NCBI RefSeq assembly: GCF_000381745.1
Contig: NZ_KB906982.1
Span: 1-64,000 of the forward strand
Direction: 5' to 3'
DNA length: 64,000 nucleotides
Source: Psychromonas ossibalaenae ATCC BAA-1528
Lineage (GTDB): Bacteria > Pseudomonadota > Gammaproteobacteria > Enterobacterales > Psychromonadaceae
Shown here: in pieces, positions 27,908 through 37,153 of the stretch
How positions within the stretch are numbered: the first letter of the stretch is position 1
How the letters are laid out: every line of letters starts with the position of its first letter
Program-made: the position numbers and the translations under genes
The notes under the pieces: model-generated
The model's input: only the letters and a program-made list of their open reading frames with translations
Database searches by the model: none
What the model was told of the DNA's origin: nothing

Positions 27908-29128
27908 CTAGCGCCCTTTCATAGCTCCCATCATATCCCACATCGGGGTGAATATACCCAGCGCTAAAATCAATACCATAGCAGCAACGATTGAAATTAA
28001 TATCGGCTCGATTCTGGCAGTCATATTTTTAAGTTCATAATCCACTTCACGCTCATAAAAATCAGCAGCTTCATTGAGCAGCTCGTCAACCTGACCGGTT
28101 TCCTCACCAACCGCAATCATCTGCAGAACAAGCGGAGTAAACAGATCTGCTGCAGATGCTGTTTTCAACAGGGTTTCACCCGCTTCAATACCGCCGCGCA
28201 TCGCTAACATTTTATGTTTCAAATAGTTGTTATCAACAGCAAAGGCGATTAAATACAAGGAATTATTCAAAGGTACACCGGCACTGAGCATCATCGCAAA
28301 ACTGCGTGAAAAACGCGCCAGTAATGAGCGCTCAATAACCGAGCCGACGATAGGGATCCTAAGTTTCCATTTATCCCATAACAAAGCACCGTTATCCGTA
28401 TTTAACCAGAGCTTAACAGCAACCACCACAATGATTACCGCTCCGAGCATATATGCCCAGTAATTAACAAAGAATGAAGAAGTGCCGAGCAGAACTTTAG
28501 TGGTCCACGGCAGCTCCGCATTAAATTTATTAAACATATTTGCAAAAACCGGAATCACTTTAATATTAAGAATGACCATAGCGGCGGCCAGAAACATTAA
28601 TACGAAACTTGGATAACGCATTGCCCCTTTAACACGCTTTATTGTTTCGGCTTCCTGCTCAAGATACTGCGCAAGCTGTAAAAAGATACGATCCAGCTGA
28701 CCGGTATTTTCACCCACCTGAACTAAAGAGACATATAACTGTGAAAAAACCCGCGGGTGTAAAGTCATGGCGGCAGAAAGTGAGTAACCATTGCGCATAC
28801 GATCTAATACATCATATAAAGCGTCACTTAATAGTTTTGAATGGGTTGAATCAGCCAGACCGTTTAATGCGCGCAGAATCGGAATACCCGCTTTGGTTAA
28901 TGAGTACAGCTGCCGGGTAAATACGATCAAATCCGTCAGTTTTATCTGCGAAGCAAAAACAGCAGAAAGATCAAACGCCTGCCCGGAGGAGGTTTTCTCT
29001 TTTATCTCAGAGGGTAAAATTCCTTTCTGCATCACCAAATCTACGGCACTTTCTTTAGAAACCGCTTCAAGCTCCCCTTTTACGGCAGCGCCCTGAGCGT
29101 CGCGTCCAGTGTATTTAAACAATGCCAT
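27908..29128 (-). CDS. mshG: MSHA pilus inner-membrane platform protein MshG (PilC/GspF family)
   Basis: The polytopic platform protein of type IV pilus assembly, 406 residues with two GspF domains (FTRQLYSLTKAGIPILRALNGL near residue 70 and FARSFAMMLSAGVPLNNSLYLI-type repeat near 275, key parts TKAGIPIL and LSAGVPL) and three membrane helices. GEETGQVDELL in the second domain is the usual conserved loop. The ATG overlaps the mshE stop by one base (TAATG), so the two are coupled. It is the last msh gene here; the pilin genes that usually follow are absent. Confidence 0.95.
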   Translation of the reverse strand: MALFKYTGRDAQGAAVKGELEAVSKESAVDLVMQKGILPSEIKEKTSSGQAFDLSAVFASQIKLTDLIVFTRQLYSLTKAGIPILRALNGLADSTHSKLLSDALYDVLDRMRNGYSLSAAMTLHPRVFSQLYVSLVQVGENTGQLDRIFLQLAQYLEQEAETIKRVKGAMRYPSFVLMFLAAAMVILNIKVIPVFANMFNKFNAELPWTTKVLLGTSSFFVNYWAYMLGAVIIVVVAVKLWLNTDNGALLWDKWKLRIPIVGSVIERSLLARFSRSFAMMLSAGVPLNNSLYLIAFAVDNNYLKHKMLAMRGGIEAGETLLKTASAADLFTPLVLQMIAVGEETGQVDELLNEAADFYEREVDYELKNMTARIEPILISIVAAMVLILALGIFTPMWDMMGAMKGR

Positions 29129-30969
29129 TATTCAGAAAAATCCAGTGGTGATACATTTAGCGGAGTTTTTTCTTCATCAAGCGGTGCCAGCGATAAACTA
29201 GACTGCTCAAGCTTCGCGCTTTCCGGTAAACTGACTTCAACTTCATCGTGATGTTTTTTAACTTTCTCAAAACGATCCACCAGTTTAAATACCTCCTCGA
29301 GAGAAGTGATGCCCTGCTTCGCATATTCCAGTGCGGCTAATGCTAATGGTTTGAAGTATTTAGCTTTTTTAGCAGCCTGAGAAAAGGCTTCCGGATCATC
29401 TAAACGTAATGCCGTAACCATATTGTCATCAATCTCTAATAATTCAAAGACACCGATACGGCCGCGGTAACCGGTAAACTGGCAGCGCTGACAGCCGGGG
29501 GCGGAATGAAAGGATGTGTACTGCAGATTTTCATCGCTTAACTGCTCAAGTAATACTTGTTGTGAAAAGTCTGCCGGAGCGCTGCTTTTACAGTTTTCAC
29601 ATAAACGGCGAACCAGTCTTTGTGCAATAACTGCTCTTAACGCACTGGCAACAAGATAACCGGGTGCTCCCATATCTAATAAACGCAGGGTACTGCTGAC
29701 TGCATCATTGGTATGCAGAGTGGACAACACCAGGTGCCCGGTGAGCGCCCCGCGTATACCTATTTCCATTGTTTCACTGTCACGCATCTCCCCCACCAGT
29801 AAAATATCGGGATCCTGACGCAGCGCAGTACGCAGTACACTGGAAAAATCTAAACCTATTTTGCTGTTAACCTGGACCTGATTAATACGGGGTAAGCGGT
29901 ACTCCACCGGATCTTCTACAGTAATAATTTTACTGCCCGGCGAATTCAACGTATTAAGCGATGCGTACAGGGTCGTTGTTTTACCACTACCTGTCGGTCC
30001 TGTCACCAGAACAAGTCCGTTAGGACGTTTAAGCTGCAGCTCTAAGCGTTCCTGAAGATGTGCCGGAATACCGATTTCCTCAAAAGATAAAACCCCGGAA
30101 GACTGATCCAGCAGACGCATTACCACGGATTCACCGGCCTGAATCGGCATAGTAGAAACACGAATATCAATACTGCGCCCTTTTACGTTGATATTAAAGC
30201 GTCCGTCCTGGGGTAAACGCTTCTCTGAAATATCCAGCTGCGCCATTAATTTAAGGCGCGAGACTAAGGCACTGGCAATACCGCTTTCCGGCAGCAGCGT
30301 TTCCTGTAATACACCGTCAACACGCTGCCTTAAGCGTAAAACATTTTCGTCGGGTTCAATATGAATATCCGAAGCACCGACCTGCACCGCGTCTTCAAAT
30401 AATGACTGTAATAACTTAACCACAGTCGCATCCGAACCGTCACCGCCAATATCGACAGCGGCCGCATCAAAAGCAGATGCTTCACCATGCTCTTCACTCA
30501 GTTTAACCGCAAATGAAGCAATCTCTTTGGTACGGCGATAAACACGGTCAAATGACTCAATAAGCTGATCTTCACGCGCAATCATCAGTTCAAAATTACG
30601 CCCTTTTAACAGACTGGCTAAAACGTCTAAGCTATGCAGATCAGCCGGATCCGAGACAACTAAGGTTACTGTCTTTCCATTATCATGAATGGCCAGAGCT
30701 CTTAAACGGCGGGCATGAACCTCCGGAATTAACTGCACGGCATTATGATCAATTTTAACTTTAAGCAGATCTACAATTTCAATGTTCAGCTGGCGGGACA
30801 AGAAAGTTAATATCTGATCTTCACTGATATAACCTAAGTGAATTAAAGTAGCCCCTAGTTTCAGCCCTAAATTACGCTGTTCCTGGAGCGCATTGCCTAA
30901 CTGGGCTTCACTGATTAAATGCTCTTCAACCAGTAAATCACCTAAACGCTTTTTCAGTTGCGGTTTCAT
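29128..30969 (-). CDS. mshE: MSHA pilus extension ATPase MshE
   Basis: Hexameric ATPase that drives MSHA pilus extension. The 613-residue protein has the N-terminal MshEN domain (KKRLGDLLVEEHLISEAQL, two RLGxxL..-type motifs) which in Vibrio cholerae MshE binds c-di-GMP, then the GspE core with Walker A GPTGSGKTTT, the Asp box, Walker B DPDILLVGEMRD, and a four-cysteine zinc motif (CENCK and CQRC). An acidic tail beyond the core is longer than in PilB. Position between mshN and mshG is standard. Several c-di-GMP enzymes in the window (4001-6829, and csrD as a degenerate one) make this link biologically reasonable. Confidence 0.95.
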   Translation of the reverse strand: MKPQLKKRLGDLLVEEHLISEAQLGNALQEQRNLGLKLGATLIHLGYISEDQILTFLSRQLNIEIVDLLKVKIDHNAVQLIPEVHARRLRALAIHDNGKTVTLVVSDPADLHSLDVLASLLKGRNFELMIAREDQLIESFDRVYRRTKEIASFAVKLSEEHGEASAFDAAAVDIGGDGSDATVVKLLQSLFEDAVQVGASDIHIEPDENVLRLRQRVDGVLQETLLPESGIASALVSRLKLMAQLDISEKRLPQDGRFNINVKGRSIDIRVSTMPIQAGESVVMRLLDQSSGVLSFEEIGIPAHLQERLELQLKRPNGLVLVTGPTGSGKTTTLYASLNTLNSPGSKIITVEDPVEYRLPRINQVQVNSKIGLDFSSVLRTALRQDPDILLVGEMRDSETMEIGIRGALTGHLVLSTLHTNDAVSSTLRLLDMGAPGYLVASALRAVIAQRLVRRLCENCKSSAPADFSQQVLLEQLSDENLQYTSFHSAPGCQRCQFTGYRGRIGVFELLEIDDNMVTALRLDDPEAFSQAAKKAKYFKPLALAALEYAKQGITSLEEVFKLVDRFEKVKKHHDEVEVSLPESAKLEQSSLSLAPLDEEKTPLNVSPLDFSE

Positions 30970-30977
30970 AAACTTCC

Positions 30978-32090
30978 TTACTTTTCAGCTAAATAGGTTA
31001 AACGCTGATCGATATATGCTTTAGCTTTTGAGGAGAGATCGGTTTGTAATAAAGCCGATTTATAACTACTGACAGCCAGCTCAGTTTTACCCTGTTTATC
31101 CTGTGCAATCGCCAGTGACATTCTCCAACGCCCGTTATCCGGACGCTGCGACAGTAAACTTTTAAACAGACTTTCAGACTGTTCAAACTTTTTAAACTTC
31201 TGCGCCAGAATAGCGTAGCTGACGTAATAATCTAAATTACCTTCAATTTTAGGAGGGTGCTGGTGCAGATACAGATAGGCTTTACGTTCATCCCCGGATT
31301 TTAAGGCAATACGCGACAGCATTAAATTAAAGTCAGGATAATCCGGCGATACCTGTGCACCTTTTTTAAGTAAACGAACTGCTTTGTTATTCTCTCCCTG
31401 CCCGTAGTAATAAAGTGCTGCAGATTTTCGAACTTCATTTAAATCAGGCTGCAGACTCAGTGCCTGCAGGCGCTTATCGGCGGCCGCATCCAGCTCTCCT
31501 CTCAGCTTAGCTTTCTCAGCTTCTTTAAGATGAATCTGTGCCAGCTGAGGGTTAGTTAACTGTGCTTTTTTAATCTCTAAATGAGGTATTTTTTTAACCG
31601 GATCTGCTTTTTTAAGTAATGCTTTCTCTGCTGCTGGTTTCTTTTTCTCTTTTACAGGGACTGTTTTTGCAGTCATTTCAGGCGCTTTCGCCTTCGTCTT
31701 TAAGGGACTGTCACTTTTATTTTTTTCGGCAGCTTGAAAGGAAGCCGGCGCCGGGACTTTTTCTCGTTGTGCAGCCAGCTCTTTTATAATGGTTTGTTTC
31801 GCTTCAATGACTACGGGCGTCTTTAACGGTTGTTCGGCAGCAACTTTTGGCTCAGCCGCTAAAGGAACAGTAGGAACAGGTATCTCTGCGGCCTGCACCA
31901 GCCTTTGTTCAGGCACTTTTTCTTGAATAAAGATAAGGTAAGAAAGCCCTAAAGCACTACCGAACAATAAAACGATTAAAATAAACAGCAGTGATTTCTG
32001 CGCCGTTTTTTTTGCAGGGAGCCCGGATATAACTGGTGAATCATGCCGGTTTTTCTCAAAATCCTGATGCATTTTATTAATAATACTCAT
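30978..32090 (-). CDS. mshN: MSHA biogenesis protein MshN (TPR)
   Basis: An inner-membrane protein of 370 residues: a short cytoplasmic N-terminus (MSIINKMHQDFEKNR), one membrane helix (LLFILIVLLFGSALGLSYLIF), a long Lys/Pro/Ala-rich linker (about residues 75-190) and a C-terminal TPR region of four to five repeats (AALYYYGQGENNKAVRLLKKG). The start at 32090 overlaps the mshM stop by four bases (ATGA); the open frame further upstream lies inside mshM. The TPR part probably scaffolds the assembly complex. Confidence 0.9.
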   Translation of the reverse strand: MSIINKMHQDFEKNRHDSPVISGLPAKKTAQKSLLFILIVLLFGSALGLSYLIFIQEKVPEQRLVQAAEIPVPTVPLAAEPKVAAEQPLKTPVVIEAKQTIIKELAAQREKVPAPASFQAAEKNKSDSPLKTKAKAPEMTAKTVPVKEKKKPAAEKALLKKADPVKKIPHLEIKKAQLTNPQLAQIHLKEAEKAKLRGELDAAADKRLQALSLQPDLNEVRKSAALYYYGQGENNKAVRLLKKGAQVSPDYPDFNLMLSRIALKSGDERKAYLYLHQHPPKIEGNLDYYVSYAILAQKFKKFEQSESLFKSLLSQRPDNGRWRMSLAIAQDKQGKTELAVSSYKSALLQTDLSSKAKAYIDQRLTYLAEK

Positions 32091-32992
32091 ATTAATCCTT
32101 TCCACCAGAGTAATAGGAGCACATTTAACAACACAAATGAAAACAACACAGCCCACCAGTAATTTAACTTCTGTAGCGGATAGGCATCTTCTGTATCGGC
32201 TGCCGCCTCATTCACTAATTTAACGGTAATATTACAATGCTGACTACCGTAACTGAGCATCAGTACTTTATGGCATAACACATTAATTAAACGCGGTATG
32301 CCGCGGCTTGCCCGGCTTATTCGACGACAGACGTTACGGTCAAACAGTAATGCGCCCCGATAACCAGCCTGATTTAAACGCTGTGAAATATAGTGTTCAA
32401 TCTCCGATTCAGATAATGCGCGCAGCTGGTATGAAAAGGTGATCCGCTGTCGTAACTGTCTAAGTTTAGTCTCGCTTAAACGCACATCTAATTCCGGTTG
32501 AGCGAATAAAACCACTTGTAATAGTTTTTGAGACTGTGTTTCTAAATTAGAGAACAGCCGTAATGCTTCCAGCGTTGAATCTGGTAAAGCCTGCGCTTCA
32601 TCAACCAGCACCAGCACTTTCTTGTCCTGCGCCAGCAGAGTTAGTAAACGTTCTTTAATCAGCCCGGTTAATAAAAACTCCTGTTCAAAAGTCTCTTTTT
32701 TCAATCCGATTTTATCCGCCAGCGCGCAGCGCAGTTCATGGGCGGTCAGGTAAGGGTTATCAATATTGCAGATCAGGTACTGCTCAGAAAGTTCCAGTTG
32801 CACTTTATTACATAACAAGGTTTTACCGGTCCCGACTTCACCGGTTATTTTTAAAATACTTTCTCCCAAAGAAAGCGCAGTAGTAATAACTTCTAACGCT
32901 TCCTTATGGGGAGTAAAGTCGATATAAAAGCGCGGATCCGCAGTTAATGAAAAAGGCGCGGCTTGCAATCCAAAGTGTTGTAAATATATCAT
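32087..32992 (-). CDS. mshM: MSHA biogenesis ATPase MshM (ExeA-like AAA)
   Basis: A 301-residue AAA-type ATPase similar to ExeA/GspA. The N-terminus MIYLQHFGLQAAPFSLTADPRF is family-like (FGLxxxPFxxxxDP), followed by Walker A GEVGTGKT, Walker B VLVLVDEAQ and a sensor region with LRQRITFSYQLRALSE. A single hydrophobic segment close to the C-terminus (WWAVLFSFVLLNVLLLLWW) anchors it in the inner membrane. It overlaps mshL and mshN by four bases each. Confidence 0.92.
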   Translation of the reverse strand: MIYLQHFGLQAAPFSLTADPRFYIDFTPHKEALEVITTALSLGESILKITGEVGTGKTLLCNKVQLELSEQYLICNIDNPYLTAHELRCALADKIGLKKETFEQEFLLTGLIKERLLTLLAQDKKVLVLVDEAQALPDSTLEALRLFSNLETQSQKLLQVVLFAQPELDVRLSETKLRQLRQRITFSYQLRALSESEIEHYISQRLNQAGYRGALLFDRNVCRRISRASRGIPRLINVLCHKVLMLSYGSQHCNITVKLVNEAAADTEDAYPLQKLNYWWAVLFSFVLLNVLLLLWWKGLI

Positions 32993-34653
32993 TCAGACGG
33001 GTACCATTTTTCAATTAAATCCGATGATTTTTGAATCTCCTGCTTCCAGGTGTTTTTCTTAATAACCTGCGGTTTTACTAAAATAACCAGCTCCGTTTTA
33101 TAGTTCATTTTCTGACGATTGGTAAACAGCTCACCTAACCAGGGTACATCACCAAGAAAAGGAACTTTAGAAACGATATCTTTTTCGATGCTTTTCATTA
33201 ATCCGCCGATAACAATCACATCACCGCTTTGAGATTTCACCACGGTATCCGATTCCCGCACGTCACTTTTAGCAACTGGAATAGTCAAATTACCGGTAGC
33301 AGCGCCAAAGTTGATGGTTTTAGTCTGCTCCTCAATATCAATAATTGACGGATGAATATGTAACAATACGCTGTCATCGTCATTTATTTTAGGCGTGACA
33401 TCAACAGAGATACCGGAGAAAAAAGGAGTCAGTTCGACATTTGGAGTAGAAGTTGTGGATGTGCCGGTTACCGTTGTAGTTGAAACATCAGTCACAAAAT
33501 ACTCATCGCCGCCAACCTTAATCACCGCTTTTTGATTGTTCATCGCCGTAATACGAGGTTTAGATAAGACATTAACATCACCTTGTGTTGCTAACATCGA
33601 CACAACCGCATTAAAGGAACCGTCAGAAATAGTCAATGCACCGCCGCCGCCGATAGTGCTCTGAATAACACTGTCAGCAATTTTATGAACACTGTTATAT
33701 GCCAGTGTTGTATTTTCTACAGCGTTAGTCCAGCTGACCCCCTGCTGATACTCATCGCTTAAAACAACCTCAATTAACTGAATTTCTAAAATCACCTGAC
33801 GGTTTAAATTATCCGATTCTTTTTTTAAGAACTCCCGTACTACACGAATTTCAGCAGGATAAGCACGAATGGTAATCAGGCCGGACATAGGGCTGACAAT
33901 GACATCACGATCTTTTTTATTATTTAAGAGCTTATTTATTTTCATCTCTAAATAAGCCCAATAGTTAGTGCTGGTGACTGTGGTTATTTTCGTACCGTCC
34001 TGCAGACTGTTTGATGAAAACTCTCCGTTGAACTCCTGCCCTTCGATACCTGAAGAGCCCGAAGAACGGGATGAATTCGATGAACTTGATGAACTTGAGC
34101 TATCACTGTCACTGTCGTTATTATTGTCGTCATTCTGATCGCTTAAATGGCCGGATAATACACTGGTACGCGAGCCGCCCATGCGGTTCATAAACAGGTA
34201 GTCCAGCGTAAAGCTGGCAATACGCATTCCCGCAGGGTAAATATGATAAACACGCCCTTTTAATTTAATTTCATAACCAAACATATCTTCGATAACAGAC
34301 AACGCTTCACTGAGTGTTACCTGCTTAAGAGAAAGTGTAATAGAACCTTCAACACCCGGGTGAACGGCAGCACTGTAGGCTGAATCATTAATCAGAGATG
34401 CGAAGAAGACAGAAGCATCAACATCTCTTGCTGTGATATTAAAACGTTTTTCTTCCTGTACAACCGCACTGTTTTCTTCTGATAAATCAGCATATAATTC
34501 AGCTTCAATATCCTCAGGCAGAATCAGCTCCTGCACCTGCTTATTATTATTTTCCTGCAGAGCCTCTTTCTGGTTTTCAGCCGTATTTTTTTTAGTTACC
34601 TGACAAGCTGTTAATAATAGGAGGCAGCAGCTTATAGCGAAAATTCTTTTCAT
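32989..34653 (-). CDS. mshL: MSHA outer-membrane secretin MshL
   Basis: The 554-residue secretin forms the outer-membrane exit pore of the pilus. It is a lipoprotein (MKRIFAISCCLLLLTAC, LTAC lipobox). A periplasmic STN-type domain (ITLSLKQVTLSEALSVIEDMFG) and N domains precede the secretin core, where VQNVLSKPRITAMNNQKA is represented by VLSKPRITAMNNQKAVIKVG and VPFLGDVPWLGELF gives the classic C-terminal signature. Residues about 172-202 are almost only Ser, Asp and Asn, a low-complexity insert before the secretin core. Overlaps mshM by four bases. Confidence 0.95.
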   Translation of the reverse strand: MKRIFAISCCLLLLTACQVTKKNTAENQKEALQENNNKQVQELILPEDIEAELYADLSEENSAVVQEEKRFNITARDVDASVFFASLINDSAYSAAVHPGVEGSITLSLKQVTLSEALSVIEDMFGYEIKLKGRVYHIYPAGMRIASFTLDYLFMNRMGGSRTSVLSGHLSDQNDDNNNDSDSDSSSSSSSSNSSRSSGSSGIEGQEFNGEFSSNSLQDGTKITTVTSTNYWAYLEMKINKLLNNKKDRDVIVSPMSGLITIRAYPAEIRVVREFLKKESDNLNRQVILEIQLIEVVLSDEYQQGVSWTNAVENTTLAYNSVHKIADSVIQSTIGGGGALTISDGSFNAVVSMLATQGDVNVLSKPRITAMNNQKAVIKVGGDEYFVTDVSTTTVTGTSTTSTPNVELTPFFSGISVDVTPKINDDDSVLLHIHPSIIDIEEQTKTINFGAATGNLTIPVAKSDVRESDTVVKSQSGDVIVIGGLMKSIEKDIVSKVPFLGDVPWLGELFTNRQKMNYKTELVILVKPQVIKKNTWKQEIQKSSDLIEKWYPSE

Positions 34654-34685
34654 TTTATATAGTTTCCATAAAGAAAATGAGTCAT

Positions 34686-35012
34686 TTAATTAATAAAACG
34701 TTCTTGTTCTGTGTACAGGGTTAATTTGTAAGACTTTGCCTTATAGCGTACCGACACGGAATCCTTAGCAATACGTGTTATCTGATATCCGTTTACCCGC
34801 TGCCCTGTTTTATATAATTTATTATTTAAAATAGCAGAACGGCTGTCTCCCTCAATCAGTATACTTTGTAATCTCGGTAAAGCGGCCCGAGCCGCTTTTT
34901 TTACTGATTTAGTATGATAATTTAACGGCCTGGTAGGATCCGTTAACGATTCCACACCCGCGAGCGTATTAAAACTAATTATTAGACAACATAAAAAAAT
35001 ATATTTAACCAC
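34686..35012 (-). CDS. mshK: MSHA biogenesis protein MshK (PilP-like)
   Basis: A 108-residue exported protein with a signal peptide (MVKYIFLCCLIISFNTLAG). The mature part has the pilotin/PilP-like pattern DPTRPL followed by LQSILIEGDSRSAILNNKLYKTGQRVNGYQITRIAKDSV (key LQSILI, AILNNKLYKTGQ), as in GspC/PilP homology regions that connect inner-membrane proteins to the secretin. It overlaps mshJ by eight bases. Confidence 0.88.
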   Translation of the reverse strand: MVKYIFLCCLIISFNTLAGVESLTDPTRPLNYHTKSVKKAARAALPRLQSILIEGDSRSAILNNKLYKTGQRVNGYQITRIAKDSVSVRYKAKSYKLTLYTEQERFIN

Positions 35013-35670
35013 TGACTAAATCCTGCTGACTGCTTAATGTGTAAATTTGAATTGTCACTTCAGCAAGCGGATACTTTACCACTTGATAATCCAGTGAAGA
35101 CCAGTAAAACTTTTCCTGAAGTGTTTCAAGGTTTAGCAAATAACGATAAACGGCATTGTAATTCCCGACCAGCTGAATCTCTAATGTATGCTTATAAAAG
35201 ATATTTTCAGCAGATACGCCTTCAGCACCATCAACTGCCGAGGTGAATGACTGCAGCGGTAATGATTTCAGCAGTTTTACCTTTACCCCAGGGCTTGAAG
35301 ACAAGAGCTTCGCTAATGCGGCCGGCATTTTCTGCGAATGAATAAAACGGACTAATTTTTCATCCAGCTGTTTATCTAATGCGACTAATACCTGTTTAGA
35401 AAAAGCTATCTTATTATTAACTTCCTGGAGCGGATCTTTTAATAACCGCGCTTTAATTTCGGCAATTTCATGACTTAATTCTTTTTCCTGCTGATAACCT
35501 GCCTGCAGTGCTTTATCGGCTTTTCCCTGTCTGATCATCGCAGGTTCAAACATCCAGTAATAGGTAAGCGCGGCGGTACAGATAATTAAAGCACCGAACA
35601 TAATGACACGTTCACGCATAGTCATTTGATTGAAGGCTTTTTCTAGCTCGCTAAAGTTAAGCTTTTTCAT
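35005..35670 (-). CDS. mshJ: MSHA biogenesis protein MshJ (PilO-like)
   Basis: A 221-residue bitopic inner-membrane protein: short cytoplasmic N-terminus, one membrane helix (VIMFGALIICTAALTYYWMF), a coiled-coil (about residues 50-110) and a ferredoxin-like C-terminal domain (ENIFYKHTLEIQLVGNYNAVYRYLLNLE, key LVGNYNAVYRYL). It would pair with the PilN-like protein encoded just before it, overlapping by four bases. Confidence 0.9.
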   Translation of the reverse strand: MKKLNFSELEKAFNQMTMRERVIMFGALIICTAALTYYWMFEPAMIRQGKADKALQAGYQQEKELSHEIAEIKARLLKDPLQEVNNKIAFSKQVLVALDKQLDEKLVRFIHSQKMPAALAKLLSSSPGVKVKLLKSLPLQSFTSAVDGAEGVSAENIFYKHTLEIQLVGNYNAVYRYLLNLETLQEKFYWSSLDYQVVKYPLAEVTIQIYTLSSQQDLVSG

Positions 35671-36278
35671 TCTACGCCTCCCTTAGCAGTGCTTTTTTTC
35701 TTCCCATTATTGGTTAATTGGAATGAAAAACGCCCCGCTTCACCTAATATCTGCAGCTGAGAAAATGTAATATCCGCCAGCTCGTCGGTTTCTTGAATTT
35801 TACTTAACCACAAAGGTACCGAATCACTCTGCTTCGCCACACCGGCAATATTTAAACGGCCGTTCATAACAGAAAAACTATTAATACTGACGCTATTGGT
35901 GTCAGCTAGGGATAAACCGCGCATCAACTCAGAAAAACTAACTACAACTCCGATGTCAATTCCCGCTAAGCTGCCTAACAAACGCTGTTTAGCAGCGGTT
36001 TCATCTTGTAAAGCCAGCAGTTCCCGCGTTTTATGTGCCGGTGTACGTTTCTTCTGTACCTCTGTAATTAATAAACTTAATTCACTCTGTTTTGCATCCA
36101 GTACTTTTTTATGCGCCTGCGCAGCGCTCTGTTTTTCGGCGTACTGGTCAGCTAAAAACAGATGCAGTATTAATGCCGATGACAGGCAGATTCCCAGCAG
36201 CAGCAGAAATTGTTTAAAAGTGGCTTTTTCACGTATCGGATAACAGCTTGGCTGATAAAGATTTATCTGCTTCTTCAT
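35667..36278 (-). CDS. MSHA biogenesis PilN-like protein (MshI2 type)
   Basis: A 203-residue bitopic protein with the PilN start KKQINLYQPSC (conserved INLY), a membrane helix (FLLLLGICLSSALILHLFL) and a C-terminal ferredoxin-like part. It is encoded between the PilM-like protein and MshJ with four-base overlaps on both sides. In Shewanella-type nomenclature the two mshI parts are called mshI1 and mshI2; whether that name is used in this organism is not known. INLY is the site that binds PilM. Confidence 0.88.
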   Translation of the reverse strand: MKKQINLYQPSCYPIREKATFKQFLLLLGICLSSALILHLFLADQYAEKQSAAQAHKKVLDAKQSELSLLITEVQKKRTPAHKTRELLALQDETAAKQRLLGSLAGIDIGVVVSFSELMRGLSLADTNSVSINSFSVMNGRLNIAGVAKQSDSVPLWLSKIQETDELADITFSQLQILGEAGRFSFQLTNNGKKKSTAKGGVE

Positions 36279-37153
36279 ATACCCTCAGCCTCTATTAACA
36301 ACCCGTAAGTAAGAATATTATTAAAATCATACTGTTCCGGTTCACCAAAGGGCAGCACATTACGCGCTAAATAACTGCCTAATTTTTCCGCTAATAAGTT
36401 AATATCAGGGCAGATAACGGCTAAATATAAATGTCCGATGGTGGCAATCCGCAATTGTGAATTAATATAATCAAGTGCACGCTGCAGTTCTAAACTCAAA
36501 TTATCTAATAACGGACCTTCAACTTCAGCCAGAGGCTGTCCTAATAATTCGTTAAAGCCGCGTAAACGGTGTGAAAAGTAAAGCTGCCCCTGCTTTACTA
36601 CCGTCAGCACTAATTCATTATTCTGCTGTGAAAGTAAAATATCAGCCTCTTCTTTATTGCCTAGCAAACGAGTTACAGCCATCTCTTCAATGGTTATCTC
36701 TTTTAGCGTCATTGCATGCTTTAATACCATATCGCGTATTTTGACAACGCGTTTTTTCAAAATACATACAGCAGTAATCTGTTCGCCTTTATGCTGCTGC
36801 AGGGGCATGTCGTAATAATCAACCACTAAATCAAAAATACTGTCGGCAACAAGATCTTTGATAGTGAACGGCAGGCTTGCCAGTAATTCATTTTTGTCTA
36901 CTTTCGGTTTTTCAATGTCAAAGGTTTGATAAAAATCCCGGCTTAAAACGACTGAAACCTCAGTAGCGGTTAATTTATGCTCCTGCACAAGTGAATCAAA
37001 AGTCTCTGCCCACTGTGACTCAGAATTTATCGAGGCTTTTGCAAGCAGACAGACTCGACCTTCATGCATATGACAAACAGCCATGCGGTTAATACCTAGA
37101 TACAGGCTGATCCGGGCTTTTGATTTTTTGGTAAAAATATTTTTAAAAATCAT
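36275..37153 (-). CDS. mshI: MSHA biogenesis protein MshI (PilM-like)
   Basis: A 292-residue cytoplasmic actin-like protein of the PilM group that holds the INLY motif of the PilN-like partner. Visible features are ISLYLGINRMAVCHMHEG at the N-terminus, VSVVLSRDFYQTFDIEKP and the second lobe with GFNELLGQ and LSLELQRALDYINSQL. It is the first gene of the msh operon on the minus strand; the 580-bp spacer before it separates it from csrD. Confidence 0.85.
   Translation of the reverse strand: MIFKNIFTKKSKARISLYLGINRMAVCHMHEGRVCLLAKASINSESQWAETFDSLVQEHKLTATEVSVVLSRDFYQTFDIEKPKVDKNELLASLPFTIKDLVADSIFDLVVDYYDMPLQQHKGEQITAVCILKKRVVKIRDMVLKHAMTLKEITIEEMAVTRLLGNKEEADILLSQQNNELVLTVVKQGQLYFSHRLRGFNELLGQPLAEVEGPLLDNLSLELQRALDYINSQLRIATIGHLYLAVICPDINLLAEKLGSYLARNVLPFGEPEQYDFNNILTYGLLIEAEGI

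Noticed and set aside
35141-35151. TAACGATAAAC inside mshJ, similar to the LacI-type operator.
   Set aside because: Only one arm matches and it lies inside a coding region far from a promoter.
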